A stretch of 64,000 nucleotides of DNA from Novosphingobium sp. B1 (GCF_900176395.1 NZ_FWXL01000004.1:269001-333000), one strand, 5' to 3'; shown: positions 34,728-44,314, counted from the first letter of the stretch. Notes: generated from the letters alone by a model not told the origin. Translations and numbers: made by a program.

Positions 34728-35303
34728 TCAGTTCGGCAGCGAAACCGCGTCGGTCACGTGGATCACGCCGTTCTTCTGCATTACGTCGGCCTGCGTCACG
34801 TGGGCCATGCCGCCCTTCTCGTCGGTGAGCATCACAGTGTCACCCATCAGCGAGGCGGTAAGCTTGCCGCCCGAGACGGTGGTCAGTTCGGTCTTGCCGC
34901 CATCGGCCTTGATCTTGGCGACGAGCTGCGCTGCCGTCACCTTCCCCGGCACGACGTGGTAGGTCAGGACCTTGGTCAGGGTGGCCTTGTTCTCTGGCTT
35001 GAGCAGGGTGTCGACCGTTCCGGCCGGCAGTTTGGCGAAGGCGGCGTTGGTCGGCGCGAACACAGTGAACGGACCGGTCCCGTTGAGCGTGTCAACCAGA
35101 CCGGCAGCCTTCACGGCAGCAACCAGCGTGGTGTGATCGGCGGAGTTCACCGCGTTCTCTACGATGGTCTTTGACGGATACATCGCTGCGCCGCCGACCA
35201 TCTTGGTCTCTTCATGGTGGTTGGCGAAAGCGGGCGTTACAAACACGGGTGCGGCGGCGGCGGCGGTTGCGGCAAGCGCGGCGATCAGAAACTTCTTGGT
35301 CAT
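34728..35303 (-). CDS. Fasciclin (FAS1) domain secreted protein
   Basis: The 191-residue protein has a signal peptide (LIAALAATAAAAAPVFVTPA) and one FAS1 domain: TLVAAVKAAGLVDTLNGTGP, then FTVFAPTNAAFAKLPAGTVD, and at the end VMQKNGVIHVTDAVSLP. FAS1 proteins act in adhesion or surface binding. ATG 35303 has an excellent AAGGAG. A GC-rich hairpin (34685-34706) without a T-run separates it from the convergent gene. Confidence 0.9.
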   Translation of the reverse strand: MTKKFLIAALAATAAAAAPVFVTPAFANHHEETKMVGGAAMYPSKTIVENAVNSADHTTLVAAVKAAGLVDTLNGTGPFTVFAPTNAAFAKLPAGTVDTLLKPENKATLTKVLTYHVVPGKVTAAQLVAKIKADGGKTELTTVSGGKLTASLMGDTVMLTDEKGGMAHVTQADVMQKNGVIHVTDAVSLPN

Positions 35304-35404
35304 CGGTCACTCCTTTGTCGAAACGTCAGATCATCCGGCGCAAAACATTGGGCGGCCGGCCCACCCTCCCGCGTATAAGGTGGGGAGAGTCGTCGCATAG
35401 GCCA

Positions 35405-35422
35405 CATGCACGTAGGTGCATG
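35405..35422. promoter_or_regulatory. Perfect dyad upstream of the fasciclin gene
   Basis: CATGCAC-GTAG-GTGCATG is a perfect 7-4-7 inverted repeat about 100 bases upstream of the fasciclin start. It is a plausible operator for a dimeric regulator. No regulator gene is adjacent. Confidence 0.5.
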
Positions 35423-35453
35423 TCATTGATCGCAAACTACAAACGCCAAAAAG

Positions 35454-35482
35454 AAGGCGCGCTGCGTGGGGCAGCGCGCCTT
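35454..35482 (-). terminator. Strong minus-strand terminator
   Basis: AAGGCGCGCTGC (35454-35465) and GCAGCGCGCCTT (35471-35482) form a perfect 12-bp stem with a 5-base loop. On the minus strand it is followed by TTCTTTTTGG, a proper T-run. It should end a transcript coming from the CDF gene or from an RNA starting between 35483 and 35672. Confidence 0.82.
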
Positions 35483-35535
35483 TCAGAATGTGACGCCGGC
35501 CGAAGGGAACGAGATAGCCGGCAAGTCAGGGGAGG

Positions 35536-35581
35536 AACCGGGCCGGAGGGGTAATTCTGACCCGGTTGGAACGTCTCCGGC
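35536..35581 (-). ncRNA. Candidate structured RNA with alternative helices
   Basis: AACCGGG (35536-35542) is complementary to CCCGGTT (35561-35567), and GCCGGAG (35542-35548) to CTCCGGC (35575-35581). The two helices interlock and share one base, so they form either alternative folds or a pseudoknot-like arrangement. With the minus-strand terminator nearby this may be a leader-independent small RNA or a 3' UTR element. I could not match it to a known RNA family. Confidence 0.35.
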
Positions 35582-35672
35582 GCTCCAGATGCGCTCTCTG
35601 CCCATGCATTTCGACGTGTCCCTTGGGGCTATGCCCGCAAGGTCAGGTCAGCGCATCCTGTTCGGTCAATGC

Positions 35673-36614
35673 TCAGACCGTGTGATCGTGAAGCAGCGCA
35701 CATTCATGCCCGTCGATCGTCTCCACCTGCAGCGTTGCGTGGCAGATGCCGAAATCGTGCTCCAGTTCGTGGGCAAGCTGGTGGAGAAAGTTGTCGCCGG
35801 GATGGCCGCCGGGCATGACAAGGTGCGCGGTGAGCGCCGTTTCGGTCGTGCTCATCGGCCATATGTGAAGGTCGTGCACGGCTTCCACACCGTTCAGGCC
35901 GGTCAGGAAGCGGCGCACATGCTGCTCGTCGATCCCCGGCGGTACTGCGTGCAGGCTCATCCGTAGCGAATCCTTGAGCAAGCCCCAGGTGCCGATGGCG
36001 ATGATCGCAACGATGATCAGGCTGGTCACCGGATCGATCCACTGCGCCCCGGTCAGCGTGATCAGCAGGCCCGAAACCACGACGCCTGCCGAAACGGCAG
36101 CATCTGCGGCCATGTGCAGATAGGCTCCGCGGATGTTGATGTCATGATTGCGGCCACGCATGAACATCAGCGCGGTGGCGGTGTTGATGACTATGCCGAT
36201 CGCGGCAATGATCATCACGGTGTCGCCAGCAACCGGTTGCGGATCGATCAGGCGACGGATGGTCTCGACCAGAATCGCGCCGAGCGCGACCAGCAGGATC
36301 GCGGCATTGCCCAGCGCGGCAAGGATCGAGCTAGACTTGAAGCCATAGGTGAACCGCGCCGATGGTGGCCGCGCAGTCAGCACGCTGGCGATCCAGGCAA
36401 TGACCAGGCCAAGCACGTCGGACAGGTTGTGGCCCGCATCGGCAACCAGCGCCATCGATCCGGAAATCAGCCCATAGGCCGCCTCCACGATCACGAAGGC
36501 AAGGTTCAGCCCGATGCCGACCGCGAAGGCGCGGCCGAAACTGGCAGGGGCGTGGCTGTGGCCATGATCGTGCGAGTGGGCGTGCGAATGATGGTGATGA
36601 TGGCCGGCAGACAT
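35673..36614 (-). CDS. Cation diffusion facilitator (CzcD/ZitB-like) metal exporter
   Basis: The 313-residue protein begins with a histidine-rich stretch (HHHHHSHAHSHDHGHSH) for metal sensing or delivery. Six membrane helices follow, with the CDF zinc site motifs ALVADAGHNLSDVLGL (HxxxD) in helix 2 and YLHMAADAAVSAGVV in helix 5. A cytoplasmic C-terminal domain completes it. It exports Zn(II) or a similar divalent cation in exchange for protons. Confidence 0.93.
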   Translation of the reverse strand: MSAGHHHHHSHAHSHDHGHSHAPASFGRAFAVGIGLNLAFVIVEAAYGLISGSMALVADAGHNLSDVLGLVIAWIASVLTARPPSARFTYGFKSSSILAALGNAAILLVALGAILVETIRRLIDPQPVAGDTVMIIAAIGIVINTATALMFMRGRNHDINIRGAYLHMAADAAVSAGVVVSGLLITLTGAQWIDPVTSLIIVAIIAIGTWGLLKDSLRMSLHAVPPGIDEQHVRRFLTGLNGVEAVHDLHIWPMSTTETALTAHLVMPGGHPGDNFLHQLAHELEHDFGICHATLQVETIDGHECALLHDHTV

Positions 36615-36658
36615 GGCCCCTTCCTAACGCCTGCGGGCGGCGGTGGGAACAGACCTTG

Positions 36659-37081
36659 CGCCAGGGGGCCTGTAAGCCGGGTTCTGTAGCGCCGACGGTA
36701 TGCCCAAGATTGCTCTTGGCGGGCACCGTATCGCCGCTGGCAGCCATTCCTCTAGGCGGACCGTTGCCGGAACGCTCAAGCAATCAACCCGGACTGCTGG
36801 CCCGAAACAGGCCTGCTCCGAAGAGCGCGCAGTCCCTATTCGATCTTGCTCCGGGTGGGGTTTGCCGTGCCGCTTCCGTTGCCGGTCGCGCGGTGCGCTC
36901 TTGCCGCACCCTTTCACCCTTACTCGTCCTTGCGGACTAGCGGTCTGCTCTCTGTGGCACTTTCCCTTGACCCTCCACCTTGCGGCGTCAGGCCCGGCGG
37001 GCGTTACCCGCCACCCTTGTTTCGTGGAGCCCGGACTTTCCTCGGGATCTTGCGATCACGCGGCTGCCCGGCCCCCTGGCG
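36659..37081 (-). ncRNA. rnpB: RNase P RNA (class A)
   Basis: The catalytic RNA of RNase P, which matures tRNA 5' ends. On the minus strand the conserved 5' element GAGGAAAGTCCGGGCTCCAC occurs near 37030 and the 3' element ACAGAACCCGGCTTACAGG near 36680. The P1 stem pairs GCCAGGGGGCC (37080-37070) with GGCCCCCTGGC (36670-36660). The size of about 420 bases is normal for type A. Confidence 0.96.
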
Positions 37082-37086
37082 AGCAG

Positions 37087-37794
37087 TCACCTAGCATGAC
37101 CCAGATCGCGTTCCAACAGGAGTTCGAACAGCAATGCGCCGATATGGCCATCGACCTGCCCGTCGATCCGGTGCGGGCGCCAGCGTCGCTGAAAGGCGCG
37201 CACGGCGGCTTCCTGATCGGAGATGTCGTAGCCGAACCGTTCGAGGGCAAGAAAGAACGCAGCCTCGTTGTCGTAGAGCAGCCGCATCGACAGCTTGGGT
37301 GTCGGCAGGCACAAGCGGTGGCGGGCCAACAGTTCCCACGGAAACAGCTCGCCCGGGTCCTCCTTGCGCGCCGGGGCGACATCGGAATGGCCGACGACGT
37401 TGGCGCGGGGAATGTTGTGCCGCTTGACGATGTCGGCCAGCAGCGGCAGCAGCGCCTCGATCTGCGCATCGGGGAATGGGCGATAGCCGAATTCGTGGCC
37501 GGGATTGACCAGTTCGATGCCGACGCTTGCAGAATTGACGTCGGTGATCCCGCGCCAGCTTGATCGTCCCGCATGCCACGCCCGCTTGGCTTCATCGACG
37601 AGGCCGGTGACCGTGCCGTCCTCGTCAATCATGTAATGCGCCGAAACTTCCGCCGCCGGATCGCACAACCGGTCAAGCGCCGCCTGCCCGGTCTCCATCC
37701 CCGTGTAGTGCAGCACCACCATGCTGACGGGCAACTTGCGCTCGTTCCAGTTTGGCGATGGCACCTCGCGATGGACGAGCCAGCGGCGCATCAT
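37087..37794 (-). CDS. N-acetylmuramoyl-L-alanine amidase (AmpD/AmiD type)
   Basis: The 235-residue protein has the amidase-2 fold with zinc ligands His29 (VVLHYTG) and the histidine of GHSDVAPARKEDPGELFPW. A C-terminal peptidoglycan-binding-like segment includes AVRAFQRRWRPHRIDGQVDG. It cleaves the lactyl-amide bond of (anhydro)muropeptides. No signal peptide is evident, so a cytoplasmic recycling role is as likely as an envelope one. It ends five bases before the RNase P RNA and starts three bases after chpT. Confidence 0.88.
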   Translation of the reverse strand: MMRRWLVHREVPSPNWNERKLPVSMVVLHYTGMETGQAALDRLCDPAAEVSAHYMIDEDGTVTGLVDEAKRAWHAGRSSWRGITDVNSASVGIELVNPGHEFGYRPFPDAQIEALLPLLADIVKRHNIPRANVVGHSDVAPARKEDPGELFPWELLARHRLCLPTPKLSMRLLYDNEAAFFLALERFGYDISDQEAAVRAFQRRWRPHRIDGQVDGHIGALLFELLLERDLGHAR

Positions 37795-37797
37795 GGC

Positions 37798-38445
37798 TCA
37801 GGCGACCGGAAGCACCGCGCCAAGGACCAGGCTTTCCGCCGTGACATGCACCTGCACGCCACCCTGGATTGCCGTGGCCAGCTGGTTGACCATTGCCGCA
37901 GGCGCGGTGCGGTTGGAAAGTTCGGCCGAGGGCAGCGTGCCTTCGAGTGCCTGGCCGATCGCCGGATCGAAGGCCACGCGCTGCCCTGCCGCGCGCACGA
38001 CGATTTCCGCAACGCCTTCGCGCACTTCCACGCCGATATCCAGAGTGCCACCGCGCACCAGCGCATCAAGGCCGATCAATGCAAGGTTGAGCATGGTCTT
38101 GACCGCAGGCTTGGCGAGGCTGTCCACGCCGAACATCCAGTTGACTGCGACGCGGCCATTGCTGCCTGCCAGAGCATCGACCAACTGACGCGCTTCGGCG
38201 ACAGGCACCTGTTCGCCAAACCCGCCGGCGGCACCGAAGGCAAGGCGGAAGAACTTGAGCTTGTCAGCCGAAGCCTTCGCGCTCTGCTCGAGCAGCTCGA
38301 AGCACCGCTGCCGCATTTCAGGGTCTTTTTCGTCAGCAAGCAGTTCGAGCCCGTTTGACAGGGCCCCCACCGGGCTGAGCAGGTCATGGCAAAGGCGCGA
38401 GCAGAGCAGGCTGGCAAGATCGAGAGCAGAGACGGTTGCGGTCAT
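37798..38445 (-). CDS. chpT: Histidine phosphotransferase ChpT
   Basis: ChpT relays phosphate from CckA to CtrA and CpdR in the alphaproteobacterial cell-cycle pathway. The 215-residue product has the phospho-accepting helix LCSRLCHDLLSPVGALSNGL (histidine in CHDLLSP) and a degenerate HATPase-like C-terminal half. The open frame extends upstream, but ATG 38445 starts right before the conserved helix. In related species CtrA also influences flagellar genes, which links it functionally to the first part of the window. Confidence 0.88.
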   Translation of the reverse strand: MTATVSALDLASLLCSRLCHDLLSPVGALSNGLELLADEKDPEMRQRCFELLEQSAKASADKLKFFRLAFGAAGGFGEQVPVAEARQLVDALAGSNGRVAVNWMFGVDSLAKPAVKTMLNLALIGLDALVRGGTLDIGVEVREGVAEIVVRAAGQRVAFDPAIGQALEGTLPSAELSNRTAPAAMVNQLATAIQGGVQVHVTAESLVLGAVLPVA

Positions 38446-38599
38446 GTTCGGTTTGCAGGCCTTTTGGATAAGGGGTTTACGCTGTTTACACTGTCCTGAC
38501 AGACAAATGCGATTGCGATGCGGTGCGTCCCGGTTCCATGCTCCAGCAGCGCCGGGCAGGATGACATAGACGGTCCGCCGCAATCATTCGCCAACAGCC

Positions 38600-39052
38600 T
38601 TAGCCACCCGAGACGTGGTAGGAAAGGCGTTCGAACCCTGCGGCGCCATCGTGCCAACACGTAATCCCCCACGTTCCGTCGCTGTCGGGAGCCGCGATGA
38701 CCCACACGGCGCCATTGCGGGCCGATGAGGCAGCGTCGGTGGCAGACGGGCGTGCAAGGCCGTTGGGGTGGGAATGGAAATATCCGATGACTTTCGCGCC
38801 GCCAGAACGGGCAGTCTTGTGGGCGGCGACCAGCGCGGCAGGATCGACCTCGAAATGCCGCGTCGGGTCGGCCGACACGTTTGCCGTAACCAGCACGGAC
38901 TCGACGCAGGCACCCCGGCCAAGCAGGATGCCGCAGGCTTCACGCGGGGCAGCGCCACGTGCAGCCGCTGTAATGGCTGCAATGACGGCACTCCCCATCT
39001 GCAAGGCTGTTTGTGCGTTCAAGCCTGCTCCCTCAACTTCAGCCAGCACCAC
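38600..39052 (-). CDS. JAMM/MPN-domain metallopeptidase-like protein
   Basis: The 150-residue protein carries a complete JAMM zinc motif: Glu38 (REACGILLG), His93 and His95 (YFHSHPNG), Ser103 and Asp106 (RPSATD). Bacterial proteins of this size cleave isopeptide-like or ubiquitin-fold C-terminal bonds, or act in sulfur transfer; the substrate is unknown here. No ubiquitin-fold partner is next to it. The frame opens with GTG 39052; ATG 38998 is an alternative start, and neither has a good ribosome binding site. Confidence 0.82.
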   Translation of the reverse strand: MVLAEVEGAGLNAQTALQMGSAVIAAITAAARGAAPREACGILLGRGACVESVLVTANVSADPTRHFEVDPAALVAAHKTARSGGAKVIGYFHSHPNGLARPSATDAASSARNGAVWVIAAPDSDGTWGITCWHDGAAGFERLSYHVSGG

Positions 39053-39164
39053 TAATTTCGCGCTGTAACAAACACTTGTTATTCGCCCCTAGCAAGCGAT
39101 TACTGGCGCATTGCGTAAAGTTGCCACGGACATTCCACTAACGTGGAGTACCTATGGCCAGATT

Positions 39165-39180
39165 CGGCCAATATTGGCCG
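39165..39180. promoter_or_regulatory. Perfect 16-bp palindrome upstream of the chemoreceptor gene
   Basis: CGGCCAATATTGGCCG is fully self-complementary with no spacer. It lies 50-70 bases before the likely start of the chemoreceptor. It may be an operator. A chance palindrome this long is unlikely in an intergenic stretch, but no cognate regulator is identified. Confidence 0.5.
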
Positions 39181-39231
39181 TAATTGCGCAAGATGTTCCG
39201 CTGTCGAGCCACCCGGCGATGTTCGGTGTGC

Positions 39232-40998
39232 ATGAACATGGAGCATCACGTGATTGGTGAGCAATCCATCAAACGGAAAGTCATGCTTGGCTGCACGATC
39301 CTTGGGGTCGGTGCACTCGTTTCGACGGCTCTCAGCCTTGGCGGAATGTGGCGGCAGGAAAGCGCGATGGTCCAGCTTAACGCTGCGACCAGACTGATGC
39401 GCGACCACATGGAAGCCGACATGGGGCACGATGCGATCCGTGGAGAAGTGGTCAGCATCGTCGCAGCGCAGCAGACCCGGGCCATCGATGGCGGCGAAGC
39501 TGCGCGCGAACTGCAGGCGCGCCTGCGCGAGTTCGACAATCGGATGGGAGCGACCATGCGCACGACCGGCGCGCCTGAAGTGCTAGCTGCGCGCCGGGCG
39601 GCGGACGAGGCGTTTCGCGCCTACGTTTCCCTGGGCCAGAGCATTGCTGCGTCAGCGCAGCAGGGTGGCGTGCCCGACGATGCGCAGCTGCAACGCTTTC
39701 AGGAACTGTTTTCACGGCTTGAAGGCGAGATGGCAAAGATTTCTGACGCCGTCGAAGCACACGCAGCGCGCACGGCCGCCGATGCCAATGCCGTCGCAGC
39801 ACAAGCCAAGTGGATTTCGCTGGCGAGCCTTGTCGTGCTGCTGTTCCTGCTGGCATGTGTCGCACGTCTTGCGCGGCGGGACATCGTTGCGGCGATCATC
39901 GCCATTGCCGGGCGCGTTCAGGAGATGGCTGCCGGACGGCTCGACGTCGACATGGCGGGTGAAACGCGCGCCGACGAGATCGGGAGTCTCGCGCGGGCGG
40001 TTGTCGAACTGCGCGATCACCTGCGCGAAGCACAAAGCGAAACGACACGTCAGGCTGACGTCATCGTCACCTCGATTGGCAAGGGGCTGAGCGAACTGGC
40101 TGCGGGCAACCTGTCCTATACCATCGATCACCCGCTGCATGGGCCGTTCGAGCAACTCCGCAGCGATTTCAACAACGCGCTGCGCGTTCTCGGTTCGGCG
40201 CTCGATCGCATGAAGACGACGACCGAGCGGCTCAACGGCGTGGCACGCGACATCGGCGGCGCGGCGGGCGACCTGTCCGACCGCAACGCCAGCCAGGCCG
40301 CCAGCCTCGAAGAGACCGCCGCGGCGATCGCCAGTCTCGCCCAGCGCGTCGAAGGCTCGACGGCAGCGGTGTCGACCGCGCGTACGGCGGTCGATCGCGT
40401 AGGGCAGGAAATCAACCGGGGCGGCGAAGTGATCCAGCATGCCGAAGAGGCGATGGATCGCATCGAGCACGCTGCGCAGGAGATCGGTTCGATCGTCAGT
40501 GTCATAGACGCGATCACCTTCCAGACCAACCTGCTCGCGCTGAACGCCGGCGTCGAGGCCGCGCGGGCTGGCGAATCGGGCAAAGGATTTGCCGTCGTCG
40601 CCACCGAAGTGCGCGCGCTTGCCCAACGCAGCGCCGACGCGGCGCGCGAGATCCGCGACCTCATCACCAATGCCTCGGGCGAGATCGGCAATGGCGTGCG
40701 GCTGGTGCGCGATGCCGGCGCAAGCTTGCGCGCAATCACCGGGCAGATGGACGAGATCAACCACATGATGGAAGTGGTCGAGGCGGGCGCCAGCGAGCAG
40801 GACATATCATTGCGTTCGATCGACGCGACTTCGCGGCAGATCGAGCAGATCACCCAAAGCAACAGTGCCGTTGCCGAGCAGGTGAACGAGGCCAGCCGCT
40901 CGGTCGTCGGCTCCATCGAAGATGTGGTGGAACAACTTTCGCGCTTTCGCATCGGCGAGGCCAGCCCTGCGCATCCTGGACGGGCGCTGGCGGCATGA
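39232..40998 (+). CDS. Methyl-accepting chemotaxis protein
   Basis: The product is about 588 residues long. Membrane helix 1 is [20 protein letters not shown]; a periplasmic four-helix-type sensor follows; helix 2 is [20 protein letters not shown]; then a HAMP region. The signalling tip is [20 protein letters not shown], then [20 protein letters not shown]. It senses a ligand and controls CheA and thus flagellar rotation. Start candidates are ATG 39232 and 39238, neither with a strong ribosome binding site. Its stop overlaps the porin start by ATGA. Confidence 0.93.
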   Translation: MNMEHHVIGEQSIKRKVMLGCTILGVGALVSTALSLGGMWRQESAMVQLNAATRLMRDHMEADMGHDAIRGEVVSIVAAQQTRAIDGGEAARELQARLREFDNRMGATMRTTGAPEVLAARRAADEAFRAYVSLGQSIAASAQQGGVPDDAQLQRFQELFSRLEGEMAKISDAVEAHAARTAADANAVAAQAKWISLASLVVLLFLLACVARLARRDIVAAIIAIAGRVQEMAAGRLDVDMAGETRADEIGSLARAVVELRDHLREAQSETTRQADVIVTSIGKGLSELAAGNLSYTIDHPLHGPFEQLRSDFNNALRVLGSALDRMKTTTERLNGVARDIGGAAGDLSDRNASQAASLEETAAAIASLAQRVEGSTAAVSTARTAVDRVGQEINRGGEVIQHAEEAMDRIEHAAQEIGSIVSVIDAITFQTNLLALNAGVEAARAGESGKGFAVVATEVRALAQRSADAAREIRDLITNASGEIGNGVRLVRDAGASLRAITGQMDEINHMMEVVEAGASEQDISLRSIDATSRQIEQITQSNSAVAEQVNEASRSVVGSIEDVVEQLSRFRIGEASPAHPGRALAA

Positions 40999-42188
40999 CC
41001 GGCCTCACCAACATGGCTTTGGCCATCGCCCTGTCCGGCCTTGTCCTGCCGATGGCTGTGCCGGTCGCTTTGGCGCAGGACACAGCGGGCGAAACTGCAC
41101 CGGTCGAACTGGCGGGCGAGGCGATCGTCGATCTGGTGTCGGTGGTGCAGGGCGGAAGCGACCGCAAGGTGCGCAGTCTCACCAACGTCAACCTGACCGC
41201 CGATCTCGATCTTGGCCGTCTCGTCGGGTGGCAGGGCGGGCGGGCCCACCTGCACGTGCTGGACAACCGCGGCGCACGGCCCAACGATGCCGCGCAGACG
41301 CTTCAGGGCGTGGACAACATTGAAGTGCCTGACGCGGGCCTGCGGCTCTTCGAAGCCTGGCTGGAGCAGGACATCGGCAGTTCCGGGACCTCGTTGCGCG
41401 CCGGTCTTTACGATGTGAACAGCGAGTTCTACGCCAACGAAGCGGCAGGCCTGCTTCTTGCCCCCCCTTTCGGCATCGGATCGGAACTGGCGGCAACCGG
41501 ACCAAACGGCCCCTCGATCTTTCCGTCGAGCGCCTTGGCGGCCCGTCTTCATGTCCCTGTGGGCAATGCGGGCAGCTTTGTTCGCCTGGGCCTGATCAAT
41601 GCGCGGGCGAGCACCCTTGGTGACCGCGGCGGCGTTGATTTCAGCTTTCGCGACGGCCTTCTTGCCATTGCCGAAGCCGGGCGGGGCGAAGGAAGGATCC
41701 GCGGTACGGTCGGCGTCTGGCGCTACACCCGCAACCCTGAAAACCAGTATGAAACCGGGCAAGATGGACAGCCATTGCGAAAGCCCTCGCAAGGCGCGTA
41801 CCTCGTGATCGAGGGGGACCTGCTGCCCGCCGGCAGATCGCGCGAGGTTACCGCCTTCCTGCGCGCCGGCCTGTCCGATCCCCATACCACGCCCTTTCAC
41901 GGTGGCTTCCAGGCCGGCCTGCTGATGGAGCCGGCGTTTTCTGGGCGCCCCGACAGCCAGCTTTCGCTTGGTGTGCATCACGCCTGGACGAGCAATCACT
42001 ATCGCGATGCGGTGCGCGCACTCGATCAGGACCCCGGAAACGAGACCGCGCTGGAATTGACCTTCGCCGACGCGATCGCCCCGTCGCTTAGCGTGCAGCC
42101 CGACATACAATGGGTGCACGGGCCGGGCGGCATCCGCGGCGCGCAGGATGTGATCGTCGTAACCACACGCATGACCTGGAGCTTCTGA
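40995..42188 (+). CDS. OprB-family carbohydrate-selective porin
   Basis: The 397-residue protein has a signal peptide ([15 protein letters not shown]) and repeated beta-strand patterns. It has OprB-type segments [29 protein letters not shown] and [10 protein letters not shown], and ends in a terminal phenylalanine typical of outer-membrane barrels. It probably lets sugars enter. Translational coupling to a chemoreceptor suggests that uptake and sensing of the same compound are linked (inference). Confidence 0.86.
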   Translation: MTGLTNMALAIALSGLVLPMAVPVALAQDTAGETAPVELAGEAIVDLVSVVQGGSDRKVRSLTNVNLTADLDLGRLVGWQGGRAHLHVLDNRGARPNDAAQTLQGVDNIEVPDAGLRLFEAWLEQDIGSSGTSLRAGLYDVNSEFYANEAAGLLLAPPFGIGSELAATGPNGPSIFPSSALAARLHVPVGNAGSFVRLGLINARASTLGDRGGVDFSFRDGLLAIAEAGRGEGRIRGTVGVWRYTRNPENQYETGQDGQPLRKPSQGAYLVIEGDLLPAGRSREVTAFLRAGLSDPHTTPFHGGFQAGLLMEPAFSGRPDSQLSLGVHHAWTSNHYRDAVRALDQDPGNETALELTFADAIAPSLSVQPDIQWVHGPGGIRGAQDVIVVTTRMTWSF

Positions 42189-42261
42189 GCGGCACCTCTG
42201 ATGTACCTGCCCACGGTATCGGCCCTTGCCCTGCCCTGGTCCGCTTCCCATATCCAAGGGG

Positions 42262-43239
42262 ATGGGGGCCGACGATACGATCATATCCGGGACGGTGCCA
42301 GCTGGCGGGCAACGGATCGATAAAGCCCTGGCCGATGCCAGCGGTCTTTCGCGTGAAAGGATCAAGGCACTCCTTGGCGAAGGCCGGATTTCGCTTTCGG
42401 GCCATCCGGTTCATCAGGCATCGCTGAAACCGGCTGCCGGAACGCCCTTCGCGATTGCCGTCCCGCCCGCCGCTCCTGCCGAGGCCGTCGCGCAGGATAT
42501 TCCGCTCGCCATCGTCTATGAGGATGATGCGCTTGTCGTCGTGGACAAGCCGGCGGGTCTGGTCGTGCATCCTGCCGCCGGAAACCTCGATGGCACACTG
42601 GTCAACGCTTTGCTGCATCATTGCAGCGGGCAGCTCTCCGGCATCGGCGGCGTGGCAAGGCCGGGCATCGTCCACCGGATCGACAAGGACACGTCCGGGC
42701 TGCTCGTCGTCGCCAAGACCGACGTGGCGCACGAGGGGCTGGCGAAGCAGTTTGCCGACCATTCGATCGTGCGTGCCTACAAGTGCGTGACTGCAGGGCT
42801 CCCCGTGCCGGTTGCCGGGACCGTGCGCGGCGCAATCGCGCGATCAAGCCATGACCGCAAGAAAATGGCACTGGTGGAGGACGGACGGGGCAAGCATGCG
42901 GTGACGCATTACCGGACGCTCGCCTCCCTTGATGGCGCAGCGCTGGTGGAATGCCGGCTCGAGACCGGACGAACACACCAGATCCGCGTTCACCTTGCGT
43001 CAATCGGCCATCCGCTATTGGGAGACCCTGTCTATGGACGCACTCCCTCAAGGCTTCGGCCGCTGCTCCAGCGGCTCGGATTTCAACGCCAGGCGCTGCA
43101 CGCGGCGGAACTGGGGTTCATTCACCCCGTTACCGGTGCGGCCCATCTTTTCGCCAGCCCGACGCCCGTCGATATGCGGGAACTCATCGTCGAACTCTGC
43201 GCTGAAGGGCATGATGCAAAGGTACTGGCGATGTTGTAA
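42262..43239 (+). CDS. rluD: RluD-type 23S rRNA pseudouridine synthase
   Basis: The 325-residue protein has an S4-like RNA-binding N-terminus (QRIDKALADASGLSRERIKA) and the RluA-family catalytic motif IVHRIDKDTSGLLVVAKT with the active aspartate. RLETGRTHQIRVHLASIGHP follows. RluD modifies helix 69 of 23S rRNA. Among RluA paralogues the S4 domain favours RluD/RluC. ATG 42262 has AAGGGG nearly adjacent, so the exact start is uncertain. Confidence 0.88.
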   Translation: MGADDTIISGTVPAGGQRIDKALADASGLSRERIKALLGEGRISLSGHPVHQASLKPAAGTPFAIAVPPAAPAEAVAQDIPLAIVYEDDALVVVDKPAGLVVHPAAGNLDGTLVNALLHHCSGQLSGIGGVARPGIVHRIDKDTSGLLVVAKTDVAHEGLAKQFADHSIVRAYKCVTAGLPVPVAGTVRGAIARSSHDRKKMALVEDGRGKHAVTHYRTLASLDGAALVECRLETGRTHQIRVHLASIGHPLLGDPVYGRTPSRLRPLLQRLGFQRQALHAAELGFIHPVTGAAHLFASPTPVDMRELIVELCAEGHDAKVLAML

Positions 43240-43317
43240 CAGAGGACTTTGGAGTCGTCCGCAGGGAGTCTCCGTCTGAGTGGTCCCGCCGCCGGTCGCC
43301 CAACAGGGGGCCGTCAC

Positions 43318-44250
43318 ATGGGAACCGACACGAAGAAAGGATGTGTTCAGGTGAGTGAGGAAAGAAACGCTGTGTCAGTACCTGCCCTTGGCGGGGAAGC
43401 CAGCCTCAACCGCTATCTCTCGGAAATCCGCAAGTTCCCCGTGCTTACGGCTGAGCAGGAATACATGCTCGCCAAGCGTTTCCAGGAACACCAGGATCCC
43501 GAAGCTGCAGCCCAGCTCGTGACCAGCCACCTGCGTCTCGTGGCGAAGATCGCCATGGGCTATCGCGGCTATGGCCTGCCGGTCAGCGAACTGATTTCCG
43601 AAGGCAACATCGGCCTGATGCAGGGCGTCAAGAAGTTCGAGCCCGACCGGGGCTTCCGTCTCGCCACTTACGCGATGTGGTGGATCAAGGCCTCGATGCA
43701 GGAATTTATCCTGCGTTCGTGGAGTCTGGTCAAGATGGGCACTACGGCAGCGCAGAAGAAGCTGTTCTTCAACTTGCGCCGCATGAAGAAGAACCTCGAG
43801 GCTTTCGAGGACTCCGATCTGCACCCTGACGACGTACGCAAGATCGCGACCGATCTTGGCGTGCCCGAGCAGGAAGTGGTCAACATGAACCGGCGCATGA
43901 TGATGGGCGGCGATGCCTCGCTCAACGTCTCCATGCGCGAGGATGGCGAAGGTTCGTGGCAGGACTGGCTGACCGACGATCGCCCGCTGCAGGACGAAAC
44001 TGTCGCCGATGCCGAGGAAGCAAGCTATCGCCACCAGTTGCTGGTCGAGGCGATGGACAGCCTGAACGAGCGCGAGCGCCACATCCTGACCGATCGCCGC
44101 CTGATTGACGATCCCAAGACCCTGGAAGAACTGAGCCAGGTCTACAACGTCAGCCGTGAACGCGTGCGCCAGATCGAGGTGCGAGCCTTCGAAAAGCTGC
44201 AGAAGGCGATCCAGCGGATCGCCGTGGAGCGCAAGTTGCTACCGGCGTGA
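43318..44250 (+). CDS. rpoH: Heat-shock sigma factor RpoH (sigma-32)
   Basis: The protein has region 1.2/2 (LNRYLSEIRKFPVLTAEQEY, FRLATYAMWWIKASMQEFIL) and the RpoH box QKKLFFNLRRMKKNL. Region 4 is NERERHILTDRRLI followed by LEELSQVYNVSRERVRQIEV. ATG 43318 has AGGGGG seven bases upstream; GTG 43351 with AAAGGA at nine bases is an equally good start and would give a typical N-terminus. A terminator follows at 44287. Confidence 0.95.
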   Translation: MGTDTKKGCVQVSEERNAVSVPALGGEASLNRYLSEIRKFPVLTAEQEYMLAKRFQEHQDPEAAAQLVTSHLRLVAKIAMGYRGYGLPVSELISEGNIGLMQGVKKFEPDRGFRLATYAMWWIKASMQEFILRSWSLVKMGTTAAQKKLFFNLRRMKKNLEAFEDSDLHPDDVRKIATDLGVPEQEVVNMNRRMMMGGDASLNVSMREDGEGSWQDWLTDDRPLQDETVADAEEASYRHQLLVEAMDSLNERERHILTDRRLIDDPKTLEELSQVYNVSRERVRQIEVRAFEKLQKAIQRIAVERKLLPA

Positions 44251-44286
44251 TTACGGCAAGATAAAGTCCCCGGAGGTCATGCTTTG

Positions 44287-44314
44287 GCGGCTGGGCGAAA
44301 GTCCGGCCGCTTTT
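44287..44314 (+). terminator. Terminator after rpoH
   Basis: GCGGC at 44287-44291 and GCCGC at 44106+200 (44306-44310) flank an inner GGC/GTC pairing with a GAAA loop, followed by TTTT. It lies 37 bases after the rpoH stop. Confidence 0.65.

Larger units (their letters stand above)
35304..35672. other. Structured 370-base spacer between fasciclin and CDF genes
   Basis: No gene is visible in this spacer. It contains a perfect dyad at 35405-35422, a strong minus-strand terminator at 35454-35482 and a pair of overlapping helices at 35536-35581, each listed separately. The terminator lies 190 bases beyond the CDF stop, farther than a simple transcript end requires. Confidence 0.5.

Noticed and set aside
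39173..39190. Possible sigma-54 promoter upstream of the chemoreceptor (TGGCCGTAATTGCGC)
   Set aside because: Only GG/GC spacing fits; the conserved CACG and TTGC parts are missing and it overlaps the palindrome.
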